Source: Hymenolepis diminuta (lineage: Eukaryota > Platyhelminthes > Cestoda > Cyclophyllidea > Hymenolepididae). From it: DNA of 64,000 nt. The DNA lies in NCBI GenBank assembly GCA_900708905.1, contig CAADRB010000040.1:395576-459575 (forward strand), written 5' to 3'. Shown here one piece after another: positions 50,412-60,967 of the stretch (its first letter is position 1; every line of letters begins with the position of its first letter). The position numbers were made by a program, and so were the translations under genes. Under the pieces are notes generated by a model. That model saw nothing but the letters and a program-made list of their open reading frames with translations, was not told the origin of the DNA and made no database searches.

Positions 50412-52922
50412 CGTTGTGAACTCCACAACACCGTCGGATAAGTTAATATAAAGTTTCCCAAAAGTGATACAATTTTAAAGCATACTAAAACACTGCCAAT
50501 TCATTTACTTTAGTTGCAACGATTGGTTATAATTCCCTGTCCCCTAAATCAATTATGCTGAGCATGATCCTTGTGGAATTTGTTCATTCTCAAGTACAAT
50601 AAATTAAATATCACCATTTTAATCGTGTTGATTCTTTAATATGTAAAATTTGGTCAGGCGAAAAATTTATGAAGATCATTAAGTACAAAGTATTCCACGA
50701 ATAGTTTACAAACTCGTGCCATCTTTTAAATGCTACATATTTTGCCCCGTCTTTTCTATTTATTGTTGCATCTAGATTTTAAGAGAGTGAAGCAGCTTGA
50801 ATCCTGACTGGCTGAATTAAAAATTATTTTAATTCAAATAGAATACATATATTCCTACTTAATGATATTTGAATAACGTAGCCAGCTAATTCCAGGAGTA
50901 AACACTCTATCTCATACTAATTTCAACCAAAGAGAGTTTTTTGTTGAATAATGGTCTTGAAATAATCTATGATGATTGATCAAAACACCACCAGGAATAG
51001 CCATAAAAATTTTTTCGATTACTTATTTCTACAAACAGTTTTAAATTAATTATTTTTATTATAGATTCCTGCCGGAATGTAAATGGAACAGTCAACTTTG
51101 CAAACTAAATCATTCAATATCTTGTTGAGAAAAGTACCTCCATCATGGAAATGGAAAGACCTGGTATTTATAAGATATGGAGACTTGACAAAGCTGATGC
51201 AAGATGAGAAACTGATTGCTCTGCAACTTCAATCTCGAACAACCAGCAATCCTAAGTGGTTGCTGGTACTGGGTTCCATTTTTGCCATCATTATTCCTTC
51301 ACAATCCGTCATCAGTGATATTTTTATCTTGCTTAAATATTGGGTAGTATTCAACTTCTTGCTTTAGGTTATTGTATATATAATCATATTGGCTATGAAA
51401 ATATAACGTATTGATGTTTTCCATTCGTAGATCTACTTTAATACATAACAGCGCCCTTTGATTTGATACGAATGAGAATCAATAGAGCCTATCCTTTCAC
51501 CGATTCCGTAGAATCTGGTCTTATTGATTGGAAACCCATTAATATTAATCTGGGGATTAAATACAAGTCCTATTCGGTGTTTAGGGAAGCAGTGTCTGGA
51601 TCTGATTGCCATCTCAAATAATCTAACTTGAAAAATGTATTACAGTAAATTATTTGGGATTAATTTTTAATATAATAAAGTGCTATTTATTATTTAATAT
51701 ATTTTCATTCTCAAAATTATTATACTTGTGAACTAAGTAGAATCTACTTACTAACGCGTTTAAGCTCAACCTTGGGAAAGTTCACTTAGCTGCCCTTTAT
51801 TCGACAAAACATTCTCATTCTTAAGATATGCCTTCTTGCTATTCTTCAATAAAAATGAAATAAACTGAATAAAACATAGAACGGATATTCCATACGCTTG
51901 GTCTCTTTCCCTGAGTCTTTTGGGTTGTCCGAGGAGAAGCCTAATTTGGTCCATAGCAGCCTCCATGTCTTGAGCTATATCGAGTAATGTCGATACTCCA
52001 TAAGGCAGACAACCAGAAGACTTGAGTGATACACCGGATTATAACGTCTCCAATTCTCAGGAGTAAGGTAATCTTTCTACTCACTATGACACCCAAAAAT
52101 AATCGTATTTCAAGTTGAAGAGAAAAATGCATCCGTATTTGATAGGTCTTGCCTAGTCAACTGAAGCAACCCTTTTATGATATTTAGGGTGGTATTTGGT
52201 AAATTATGGAATTTTGTCATATTTTTTTCAAAATCAAACAAAAAATTTTTAATGTGAACACACAATATTTGAGTTTTTTACCCTAGCGCGTTGTTTGTTT
52301 GACCTATAATAAATGCCTGTAAATAGGAGTAAATAACCTCACAACGGCGTTTTTTCCCCGTGTTTCAGTAATTAAATTCAACAGTCAACAAATGTTATGA
52401 AAACAAACAAACCTTTTGTTTTAGAGAGCAAATTCGTTTAATTTTATAACGTAACGTAATTCATGAATTCCTTGGCCATTGATAATGCTGTAAAATACGA
52501 TAAAATAAATGCAGGCAAATGTGCTTCAACCAGTACATAGCTCCTGAAAGGAAGCAGAGAGAAGTTAAAGCTTGTGGTAATCCCTAGACAAGATTATTAA
52601 ATAGGTGCGATTGATTACAAAAATGTAAATTTGAAAAAGCTGAATATAGGTCAAATGGCCCCTGTTGGGATCAAGGAACGACTACAGACTCTCCAATATC
52701 TGACTACTATCATTAAAAGCTCTTGCTAATTATATTGATGGAATTTTCTTTGTTCATTAACATAAAACAAGTTAAGAGAATAGTGCACTTTTAAGCAAAT
52801 ATGTAATCATACATGTATGCATCATTTTTTACAAGAATTTGACAAATAAAACAGATAGTCAAGTGCTATTTTCAAATGAGTTTGTTGTCAGTCAAAAATC
52901 ACGTCTATGATGGTTTCCATGC
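50412..52922. other. Upstream region of the 265-aa gene inside the inverted arms
   Basis: AT-rich; contains the minus-strand protein-like island at 51766-52035 and an unsupported 94-codon plus-strand ORF (51083-51367). Nothing else seen. Confidence 0.4.
51766..52035 (-). other. Protein-like minus-strand island, unassigned
   Basis: A frame reading CLPYGVSTLLDIAQDMEAAM then QIRLLLGQPKRLRERDQ runs to a stop at 51768-51766, turning hydrophobic at its end. The first part resembles real coding sequence, without identifiable splice partners. It may belong with the decayed gene blocks at 47.5-50.2 kb on the same strand. Confidence 0.2.
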
Positions 52923-52930
52923 TATAAAAA
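52923..52930 (+). promoter_or_regulatory. TATA box of the 265-aa acidic gene
   Basis: TATAAAAA is 82 bases upstream of the ATG at 53005. The following GACAAAAGATAGCA resembles the GACGAAGAGATTGTCA behind the TATA box at 39352. Confidence 0.5.
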
Positions 52931-53004
52931 GACAAAAGATAGCATTTCATAACCCGGAATCTTAAATTTAGCTGATATTAAGAATAAATATCACATTTCG
53001 ATCT

Positions 53005-53802
53005 ATGACCGATCCTATGGAAGGACTCAAACCAACTATTGAAACAGTCGAATGGGTCAAAAGGGCGAAAACAAATCCCGATTCTCCTATCCTCGATGAA
53101 GAAAATATGTTTGCGAAGAAAATAAAGCAATCTGAAAAAATAAGGATAAATGAACCCAATAAAAGCATCCACATTATTGAAGAAGTGAATACTGACGATG
53201 CAAGTAGTATTGATCCTATGGAGAAAGTGACTTCAGTACGCAGAATTAAGATCATAGATGAAGAACCGAGTTGTGATTCTGAACAATGCTTTGCCGAAGT
53301 TGTAAAGGAACAGCCAATATCTCCCGTTATTGAAATAATTTCTAACATATCTGAGGAAAATACCGACGAAGAATCTAATAAGTTCGATGAATTTCCTATA
53401 ACAAATGTATCAGAAGAAGAGCCTATTTCACCATTCATTGAATCAACTTCTGATCAATCTGATACTAGTAATAAATATATCTCAAAATCCACAGAGGAAA
53501 ATGAAGAAGCTGATGTACTGAAGCAGAAATCAGCCACTAATACACATGGGGAGACAATGGAATATACTCAAGTAACACCCATTTCTGAATTTGTTCCTAA
53601 ACTGCCTAATTGTGAGGAATATAATAATCCAAATGATATCCTAAAGGAAGTCGACTTAATAATTCAGTGGTTAAATTTCATGGAGCTATACAATGACCTT
53701 TCTGCATACCCTAATCTCACTAGCTTTCTAGAAGTTATGAAATCGATCTGTCAGAAATATATGAAACATTTCGAAAAATGCATTTATGAAGAAATGGACT
53801 AA
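53005..53802 (+). CDS. Intronless acidic Ser/Glu/Asn-rich protein (265 aa), function unknown
   Basis: A single open frame from ATG GLY-type context (MTDPMEGLKP) to TAA. Residues 1-200 are rich in Glu, Ser, Asp, Ile and Asn and look disordered, with a loosely repeated acidic motif (QPISPVIEI, then EPISPFIES) about 35 residues apart. Residues about 212-262 form a hydrophobic, probably helical block with one Trp, several Tyr/Phe/Leu and two Cys (ICQKYMKHFEKCIYEE), ending near the C terminus. The same order (acidic body, Trp-containing helical block, C-x-n-E tail) occurs inside the 648-aa protein, so the two may be distant paralogues. It faces the 496-aa gene on the opposite strand, tail to tail, and both lie between the inverted repeat arms at 49984 and 57723. 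There is no signal peptide. Function unknown. Confidence 0.78.
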   Translation: MTDPMEGLKPTIETVEWVKRAKTNPDSPILDEENMFAKKIKQSEKIRINEPNKSIHIIEEVNTDDASSIDPMEKVTSVRRIKIIDEEPSCDSEQCFAEVVKEQPISPVIEIISNISEENTDEESNKFDEFPITNVSEEEPISPFIESTSDQSDTSNKYISKSTEENEEADVLKQKSATNTHGETMEYTQVTPISEFVPKLPNCEEYNNPNDILKEVDLIIQWLNFMELYNDLSAYPNLTSFLEVMKSICQKYMKHFEKCIYEEMD

Positions 53803-55523
53803 AATGAACCTATTTTATGTCATTTATCTGCTATTGATAAATTCAAGACAAATATTTACATATAGAATACAACTTCATACATTTAACCATGTATTTTTGG
53901 TATGTGTTGCATTCGACTCTAAATAAGCCAATTTTCCTACTTTTTCTAGCTTTTAGCCTTACCGTATATCCACTAAATACTTTTACAGCTAAGAGGATGA
54001 CAGTGACATTCCAGGATTGTTTTAAATTTTGACCACTTAATTTGCTTACTTTTCTCAGCTTTTTATAGAGATAAGCCTGAATTTTTAAATGATTAACTAA
54101 GAAAATACAAATAAATGAAAGTTCTAGATCATGAAGATCAAATGTCTGAAGAACCATGTTCCAAACTAACTGCCTTCAAGTATTTCAGGAAGTTCAAAGG
54201 ACAAATGACATCAGTAGAAACTGAAAACTGTGTCTTCTCACTTCATTTAATTTCCTCAAAGTTGATGTCATAAATGTGCATCTCTATCAACTTGTATTTC
54301 AATATCAAAATAATCTGATCATTTACTTTCGATTAAATAAAGAACAATGAAAGATGTTACATTAAATTCAAAATAAACCTAATTATTTTCTTTACCCTTT
54401 TGAAAATAATTAAATAAAGATGAACAGAAGCATATCTCTATTTTCCTTTCCCGTTTTTAGGCTTATTTAAAAATATAAATATGATTATTATTGAAAATAT
54501 TAGTTTTATTTAAGTTTATCAATTTATGAAATAATGTTCAATTAGCAAAACATTTATTGTGTCCATCCCTGCGTCCACTACTTCCCCGGAAATGTTCAAA
54601 AGTGATATAAATATTTTTCACTCTCGAATGGTCACATCTTTTGTCAATTCATGAAAATAAAACGCACTTTCGAACCTCGCGGATTAAAGCCTCAAAATGT
54701 TCAACTTACCATGAGTGAATTTATTCTGGTACTACTCATCCCTTAATACCCTTATAAATATATGATATCAATATAAAATTTGGTCACTACTAAAGCATAA
54801 ATACATTTGTAGGGAGATGACTTTACCTCCAAGTCAATATTACATTTTAAAAAAGAATAACCGGTGGAAAAAGCCATTCTTTTTTATGTAACTGATGACC
54901 GAGGGTCAACTTACAGTTGGACAGATGATATTTTTGTCAAAATTAAATTAGCATTTACCCATGCATCCATTGGAGTGATGAATGACTTGAAGGCAATCTG
55001 TGGAATGTGAGCTTCTTTCCTCGAGAGAAAGCATGGATTTTGTGGATTGAGTATGGTTTCTTAAATTACCATTTCCACATTCATTAAGATTACCGCCAGA
55101 TATTTAAATAATTATGTTGATACTTATACTTTATGAGATTTTAAAACTTCTAAGTGGATCAGTTTCTTTTTAACTTCAAATAAATGATAGTCTTTAAAAC
55201 CTATTAGAATTACTCTTTTGCAGATCTATTTAATATGCCTATCCGTAAAGTCTTCAGGACTATTGGAATTCCTGTTGGTTCTACTCTGGAAAAAGCAAAA
55301 TGTATGCTCCATGTATTATCGACACTGGAATTACATGCATCATTTGTAGCAAAATATTGCTTTCTAAGTTGGACCTTTGATTATCTGGAATCACATGTCA
55401 TACCCCTATATATTTTATAATAGGAAGCCATGTAGCAAGTTCTCTATTAAAAATATTCACATAAATAATATTTTAATATTCTAATGCTCAACCGTGAGTA
55501 TTTATCAAATAGATTCATATATT
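53803..55523. other. Convergent intergenic region between the 265-aa and 496-aa genes
   Basis: 1.7 kb, very AT-rich, shared 3' flank of two tail-to-tail genes. Only chance ORFs. Confidence 0.45.
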
Positions 55524-57014
55524 CTAAGTGTCAGAATTTGATAAGAATGTAGAAATTTGTCGTTCTTGATTAATCTCTTTGTTAATGTTTCCCACATCTT
55601 CGGAAATCATTATTCCCATATCATCAATTTCTGTAATTTTAAGTGGATCAAGCTCCTCAGGACTAGAGATATTCTTGGTTATGCGTAATTTCTCTCCTGC
55701 TTCCATTTTCTTGTTTACTGGAACTATTAATTCCTCATTCAATAGAATTTGCTCTTTGGAAAGCGTTTCATTTTCAGGATTTGTATTTGAAATTTCTTGA
55801 ACTAATTCCTCATTAACCGTTACAGGACTAATACCATCTTCGAGTTCTGCATCAGAAGGAACGACCACAAAAATGTGAGCCACTGCGTTTTCAGATGTAT
55901 CATTATTCCTTTCAGAATGTTTCCCATCCAATTCCTCCGGTTCTTCTTGCTTGGTTGATTCCTCTGTTCCAGGTACTTTAGGTTGCGGACTTTTTATGAT
56001 TTCAGACTCTTCATCATTAATCGTATTTTTGGCATGTTTATTTTTATCCGATCGACCGTAAAATGCGTTAGCCACTGTTGAAATAAGTTTACACACTTGA
56101 CTGAAAATTCCAGAAATTTCTGTCACCGACTTGGAATTTCCATTTTCTTTCAACTCCTCGACCTTACGTTCATCTTCGACTTGTGGTAAATGACCGTTAT
56201 CAGGCCTAGATTTTACTTTCTCTACAACAGATTCTACATCGTTTTCATTATTTATGGCATTTTCCTGTGAACTTATCGTCTTGCAGTCGGATAAAACTTC
56301 CAAAAATAACTTCGCCATCTTTTCCATGCCCTCAAGAATTTTTTTCTTTTTGTTTATTTCCGAAGCAATTGGAGGACCTTCGAGTAACGTCTCATTTACA
56401 TCAATCAGTTTAGGTTGTCCGTTTGCACCCGCAGTTGTGTCTTCACCGTCAATGAGCTCTTCTGTCTCTTTCTGAAGAATATTGGCTTCAGAGTTTATTG
56501 GTTCTTTACAAATATCAACTTCAGCTATTTCACTAACCTCAATTTGTTTTGATCCACCTTCATCAAAATCTTCTTGAACTGAGTTATTGTCATTAATTTT
56601 CAGTTCCACAATTGGACTAGCGATTCCTTCTTCGACTGAGCAAGTTTTGGTTATTTCTGGTACCTCGTTTCTTTCTTCTACCTCCTTTTTTTCATTCTCT
56701 TTATCATCACCATCCTCTTCTTGAAATGAGTTTAATTCAGTGACATTGGGTTCAGCGACATTCACTTCGAAATCGTCTACAGTGTCCTTCTTTGCTATTT
56801 CTTCTTCAAGTGCAATTAACTTATCAGGCTTATCATTGATGATTGCTTCAAATTCCTCCCTCACATTAAGTCGATCTCTTATATCTTCAATGGCCTTCAG
56901 TAGAATATCTTCATAATCGGCCACTCTAGGAACCAAAGTCTTCATTAAAAGATTGAAGAACTTTTCCAGTTTTTCTTTCTCTTCTGCAGGTATAGCTTTC
57001 TTGATTTGTTCCAT
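55524..57014 (-). CDS. Intronless acidic Glu-rich protein (496 aa), function unknown
   Basis: A single frame starting at ATG 57014-57012 (MEQIKKAIPAEEKEKL). Residues 1-55 look like amphipathic helix (FFNLLMKTLVPRV) rather than a signal peptide. The body is rich in Glu, Asn, Ile, Lys, Ser and Val and probably disordered. Two more helical islands are visible, around 230 (MEKMAKLFLEVLSDC) and 299-320 (ISGIFSQVCKLISTVANAF). The motif ASPIVEL resembles the SPVIEI/SPFIES motifs of the 265-aa protein, hinting at common descent. A TATA-like run lies 70-80 bases upstream (57096-57085). Plus-strand ORFs over this gene are shadows. It converges on the 265-aa gene 1.7 kb away. I know no family to place it in; a structural or secretory-matrix role is speculation. 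Confidence 0.8.
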   Translation of the reverse strand: MEQIKKAIPAEEKEKLEKFFNLLMKTLVPRVADYEDILLKAIEDIRDRLNVREEFEAIINDKPDKLIALEEEIAKKDTVDDFEVNVAEPNVTELNSFQEEDGDDKENEKKEVEERNEVPEITKTCSVEEGIASPIVELKINDNNSVQEDFDEGGSKQIEVSEIAEVDICKEPINSEANILQKETEELIDGEDTTAGANGQPKLIDVNETLLEGPPIASEINKKKKILEGMEKMAKLFLEVLSDCKTISSQENAINNENDVESVVEKVKSRPDNGHLPQVEDERKVEELKENGNSKSVTEISGIFSQVCKLISTVANAFYGRSDKNKHAKNTINDEESEIIKSPQPKVPGTEESTKQEEPEELDGKHSERNNDTSENAVAHIFVVVPSDAELEDGISPVTVNEELVQEISNTNPENETLSKEQILLNEELIVPVNKKMEAGEKLRITKNISSPEELDPLKITEIDDMGIMISEDVGNINKEINQERQISTFLSNSDT

Positions 57015-57084
57015 TTGTTACACCTTAGTCACGACTTTCTTTTAAAGTTTGGTGTGAAAATTCGAGCATTTTTAAGACTCTTCT

Positions 57085-57096
57085 TATATATATATA
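57085..57096 (-). promoter_or_regulatory. TATA-like run upstream of the 496-aa gene
   Basis: Read on the minus strand this is an alternating TA run continuing into AAGAAGAGTC, 71-82 bases before the ATG at 57014. Position and the following A/G-rich sequence match the other two acidic genes. Confidence 0.45.
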
Positions 57097-57722
57097 CCAT
57101 ATGCTTTTGAACATGATATGACGTCCCGCGAACGTGAGCACACGATTTACTTTTATCTTAACTCAACCGTTTAATACATATGTATATCATGATTTGCATA
57201 CGATGTAGATCCAACTATGTATTATTAATTTCCACCAGTGTTTTCAACTTGCCATTGTTTTGATTAAGTCCTATCAATAATCAAACCTTAGAGAAAATGT
57301 TTGAAATTATTTCTTAATTGAATAAATTTAAAATTTTAAGCCGTTTTGACAGAGTGAATCGTACAATGATTTCAATCACTACCATGGTACTTTTACGATA
57401 TTTACAATGATAAATTAGTGTATTTCCAATTTTCACTAGAAGGTACGTATTTCGACAGAAAAATACAGCACTGAAAGATTGTTTTCAGCATTAATCTAGG
57501 AAATATATTGCGAAACAAATTAACCAATCAAAGAATTCTCATCAATTCAGCTTATAAAATAACACAACTTTAATGCCTCGATTGAGTAATTGATAAGACA
57601 GGCAAAAAATGAAGAATTTAATTATTAAATAAATAAGAATATACGCATTTAGTGCAAAACATCAATCTAGAAGAGATTTTATTCTTTATAAGGTGATTTG
57701 GAGACTTGTTGAGTTCATAACT

Positions 57723-58149
57723 CTACTAATGCTGATCAAGGGAACCTCACGTGTGCTAGAACATTCCGGAAAGTGCGTTGTATAACCGATCGTGAAGCGA
57801 GCAAGCCCAGATATGCTTGTTGAGGCCTTCCCAGCCAATCAGCGATCAATATCCCTACAGCACAACGTTGATTGTATTTAATGACTAAGCTTTGGGCAGC
57901 GAGCCTAAGTCAGACGATAAGCTCCCTCCACCTAGTACCTTCTTTGTCCTTGTTACCATGGCCATGGCCTAGTTAATATCGGAGACAAATTTAGACTAGA
58001 GGGCTTTGCCAGAGACTATTGGGACTGCTTAGGAGGATTACTGAGATTTAGCAAAAGGGTTTATTTGTGTAGTGAATGCTACAGACTCCAAATCACTCGC
58101 ATTCCATATCCAATACTATTTGAACTAGAGGCCTTTATCAGAAATCATG
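57723..58149. repeat. Long inverted repeat, arm B (427 bases)
   Basis: Inverted partner of 49984-50411, 7.3 kb away. The arms enclose the 265-aa and 496-aa acidic genes. High identity implies a recent duplication or gene conversion. Confidence 0.85.
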
Positions 58150-58169
58150 CTCTAGTTTCCGTTAACTAA
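57936..58169 (+). pseudogene. Second, truncated copy of the exon-like Cys frame in arm B
   Basis: This is the plus-strand copy of the frame at 50198-49803. It starts after the same acceptor (cctccacctag), encodes the same CPCYHGHG and LCSECYRLQITRIP motifs, and differs by a His-to-Tyr change in RIPYPIL. Homology stops at 58149, after IRNH; the frame then runs seven more codons to a stop. The second half with the CKC motif is absent, so this copy is broken. Confidence 0.4.
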
Positions 58170-58624
58170 GAAACTTCGCCTAATTTAGTAGAAACTAGCT
58201 AATTACTCATTACATCGATGTCTGCTTTAGTAATTCCTGTTACTGTATAAAGTGGGAGGTGGATGAGGTCATTTATGAGATGGACCTGATGAGATCAGTT
58301 AAATTTTGTTTCACTTGCAGTTTTAATAAATAAAAAATTTCCTGAGAGCACTTAAGGGTGATTTCTGATATAAAATGTAAAATTCTAGGAGCTGAATGCA
58401 TTTAGACTCCAAAATGAGTTAATATTTCAAAAAAAACTCTATTTTCATTTAATAAAATTAATACTGTACTGTTGGCATCTATACTTAGAAATGACATATA
58501 ACGATATTTCGTGATGCATTTGAAATTTGCATAAAAAGTGTCTGCAGAGCAATGTGAAGAAGTTGAAGGATAACTCTCTATGCAATTTCCAGAATTACCT
58601 TTTATTCGCATTCTCCACGATAAT

Positions 58625-58905
58625 ACCTCAGTTTTTTCGCCCACGAAGTTGGAGCGACCTCATTTATGTCCCTATGACGCATAACCCCTGTCTGACATGT
58701 CTAAACGGGTCCATCGATTTCCCCTCTTTTCTATAACCGTCTCGTTTCACCTAAAGAGTACATCTGGGCTCATGATCTGGCGTGGCTTTACCCAAGTGAC
58801 TCACATAAAGCTATCCTTGTTCTCCAGACAACAACGGCACGCCTGTCAGTTATGGGCTCCTACGCTGCTCTCTCTCTCTCCCTTTCTCCGTTACTTGTTG
58901 TGGCT
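58625..58905 (+). repeat. Dispersed CT-rich repeat R2, copy 2
   Basis: Plus-strand partner of 34790-35095 with the same motif order and a CT microsatellite near its end (58868-58885). The copies are diverged, so insertion was not recent. The overlapping short ORFs have no supporting features. Confidence 0.5.
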
Positions 58906-59369
58906 TCCTTGAATACATTGGTTGTTATTTAACTCCAGCAAAGTAATCATTATAAAGATTCTCGGTGGAATGTTGTAGTTTTATTTCAATAACTATGTAC
59001 CTGCACTATTCAAAGTGCTTGATAGTTGTCCACACTATTTACATAACTTAAGGAATATATAAATCATGTCTTCCACGCAATATATTAAGGGAGCGGGTTT
59101 TTATGATAATAAAACATACAACAACTAGAGATATATTATTATGAGGTTACAGAATCTGAATGCTTGTTGATTATAAAAATGGGACTATCGCCGGGCCAGC
59201 GACAATTTCTTTTTTAAATGCAGTTTATACTTTATCAAGATTCGGAGATATCTGGATTTCTGTCCTCAAAGTGTTTTATGGACTGCATGAAAACACTTTC
59301 TGTCAATTGTGAGTGATATGTATGGGGCTAAATAGACCAAAGCGGTATATGCAAATGATCTCACCGACC

Positions 59370-59640
59370 AACCAGAATGTTATAATATTTGACCCAATCA
59401 TTTCCACCATTTTTATAAGTACCTTCTCTCCGCATAAAAGAAGAGCCAACTGATATCCGAGGAACCGTAGGGACTTTCGAGGACCCCAGATGAGCGCCCA
59501 AAGACACGAGTTGTGTCGGATCTCTTGTAGACTCGTGTCCCATTCTCTCTCGGAAATTTACGTTCAGACGCTTGTATCTCGCTATACGGTGTACCATTAC
59601 TCTAGTAAACTCCTATTCCACCCAGGCAACTTGTACTATG
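59370..59640. other. GC-richer island, possible solo LTR
   Basis: Starts near TGTTATAATATTTG, contains TATA-like ATAAAAGA and a block richer in G and C than its surroundings. A 78-codon minus-strand ORF here has no recognisable motif. No second copy in the window, so the LTR idea is unproven. Confidence 0.2.
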
Positions 59641-59748
59641 CTTAAGTTGTGAGCTAAATCATAAAAAATGTGGGTGATATTTTCAAATGAGAGAAGGGAC
59701 GAACCAATGAACGATTGATTATGATTTATTTGTCAATCATAACAAAAC

Positions 59749-59801
59749 ATGGCGACTGATTCGGATTTACAAGAGCTAAATTTGGCGATGTCTACACAAA
59801 G
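59749..59801 (+). CDS. Candidate first coding exon (17 codons) of an unknown plus-strand gene
   Basis: ATGGCGACTGATTCGG starts a frame encoding MATDSDLQELNLAMSTQ, ending in a consensus donor CAAAG|gtaatt. The next good acceptor (ctactatttag, 59983-59993 region) continues the frame for only about ten codons before TAA. Other acceptors downstream also stop quickly. It may begin a gene whose later exons cross the antisense acidic gene, or be chance. Confidence 0.2.
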
Positions 59802-60944
59802 GTAATTCTACAGTTCATATTGAAAAAGTATTAATGCGTATTTATATAAAAATGGGACGGATGTTGTAGTAAGGGCATTGTAATTTCACTCTATTTGAGC
59901 GGGAGTAATAAATTTTTATTTATAATTTCCAAACCGGTAATATTTTGATCGCTATTCGTGTTATTAATTTTCCTACTATTTAGTTACTCTTCTCCACAAT
60001 CCACTGCACATTAATATTTACTTTAATTTCTTTGCTTTTAAATAAATAGTATGGGTGTAAAAGTACATTGCCTAATTTACCTCGGTATTCAGTTTGACCT
60101 TCGCAGCTATATCAATTAACATAAAGACAAAATGCATGCAAACTCGAGACACGACAAAACTCAGGCCTTCTGGCGCCTACCGCTCAGCCGCCAGTCCTCC
60201 ACAATGTTTTCCAATAGTTAAACTGCAAACCGAAAATAACATCTGATCTTGCTTTGCCTTTCTTCTTCAATGTCCAATAAATAAATCACATTTAAGGTCA
60301 AGACAATGCTTCAATATGAGTCCAGTTTGATTTTGAATAGTGCATAATTGATTTATTAGGGTTCTTTAGCCATTTTTACTGAAATGAAATAATCGTTATT
60401 ATCCGTTTTCAGAAATACTGATGTATAAAAGCGAATAAAAATATTTGAACATAGGGTGATACGGAGTTTATTGGATAAAGCTGCTTAGAATCAGGTTAGT
60501 TTCATAAAAATAAAATGGGATAAGGTTTATAATGACACATGGCGCTGGTTTTGTTTGTTAAACTGGCAGCAATCTAAAATGAAAACTTTAACTTGTTAAA
60601 TAAAACTTGGCCAGCTCCATTAAATAAGTAAATGATAACTTAAATTATCTTAAATATGCACGGAGAAATGCACTTTTCTTTAGATCAGTCCATTGCTGAA
60701 TAATATATCTATATTCTAGTTCCCCCTAATCTTATACTACGTAGTAGCATTCTTGTGTTCTCCTATCAAGTACTGGAGTAGTTCGTTAGCGTTACAATTT
60801 GATTTACTCTGATTCTAAACTAAGTAGTGTGCTTGTCGGAGATCCAATGATTATTTGTACCTGTTGAATGCTAATTACGAAGGAAAGTCCTCGCATTTCA
60901 TTTAAAACCCCATTTTCATAAAATTCTGGAAGGTGTTAAAACAA

Positions 60945-60950
60945 TTTATT
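60945..60950 (-). terminator. Poly(A) signal of the 1010+ aa acidic gene
   Basis: AATAAA on the minus strand 18 bases beyond the TAA stop at 60970-60968. Confidence 0.55.
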
Positions 60951-60967
60951 GACACAGTCATTTTCTG

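Noticed and set aside
52968..53438. 156-codon minus-strand ORF over the 265-aa gene
   Set aside because: Ser/Ile/Phe-rich antisense shadow of the acidic gene.
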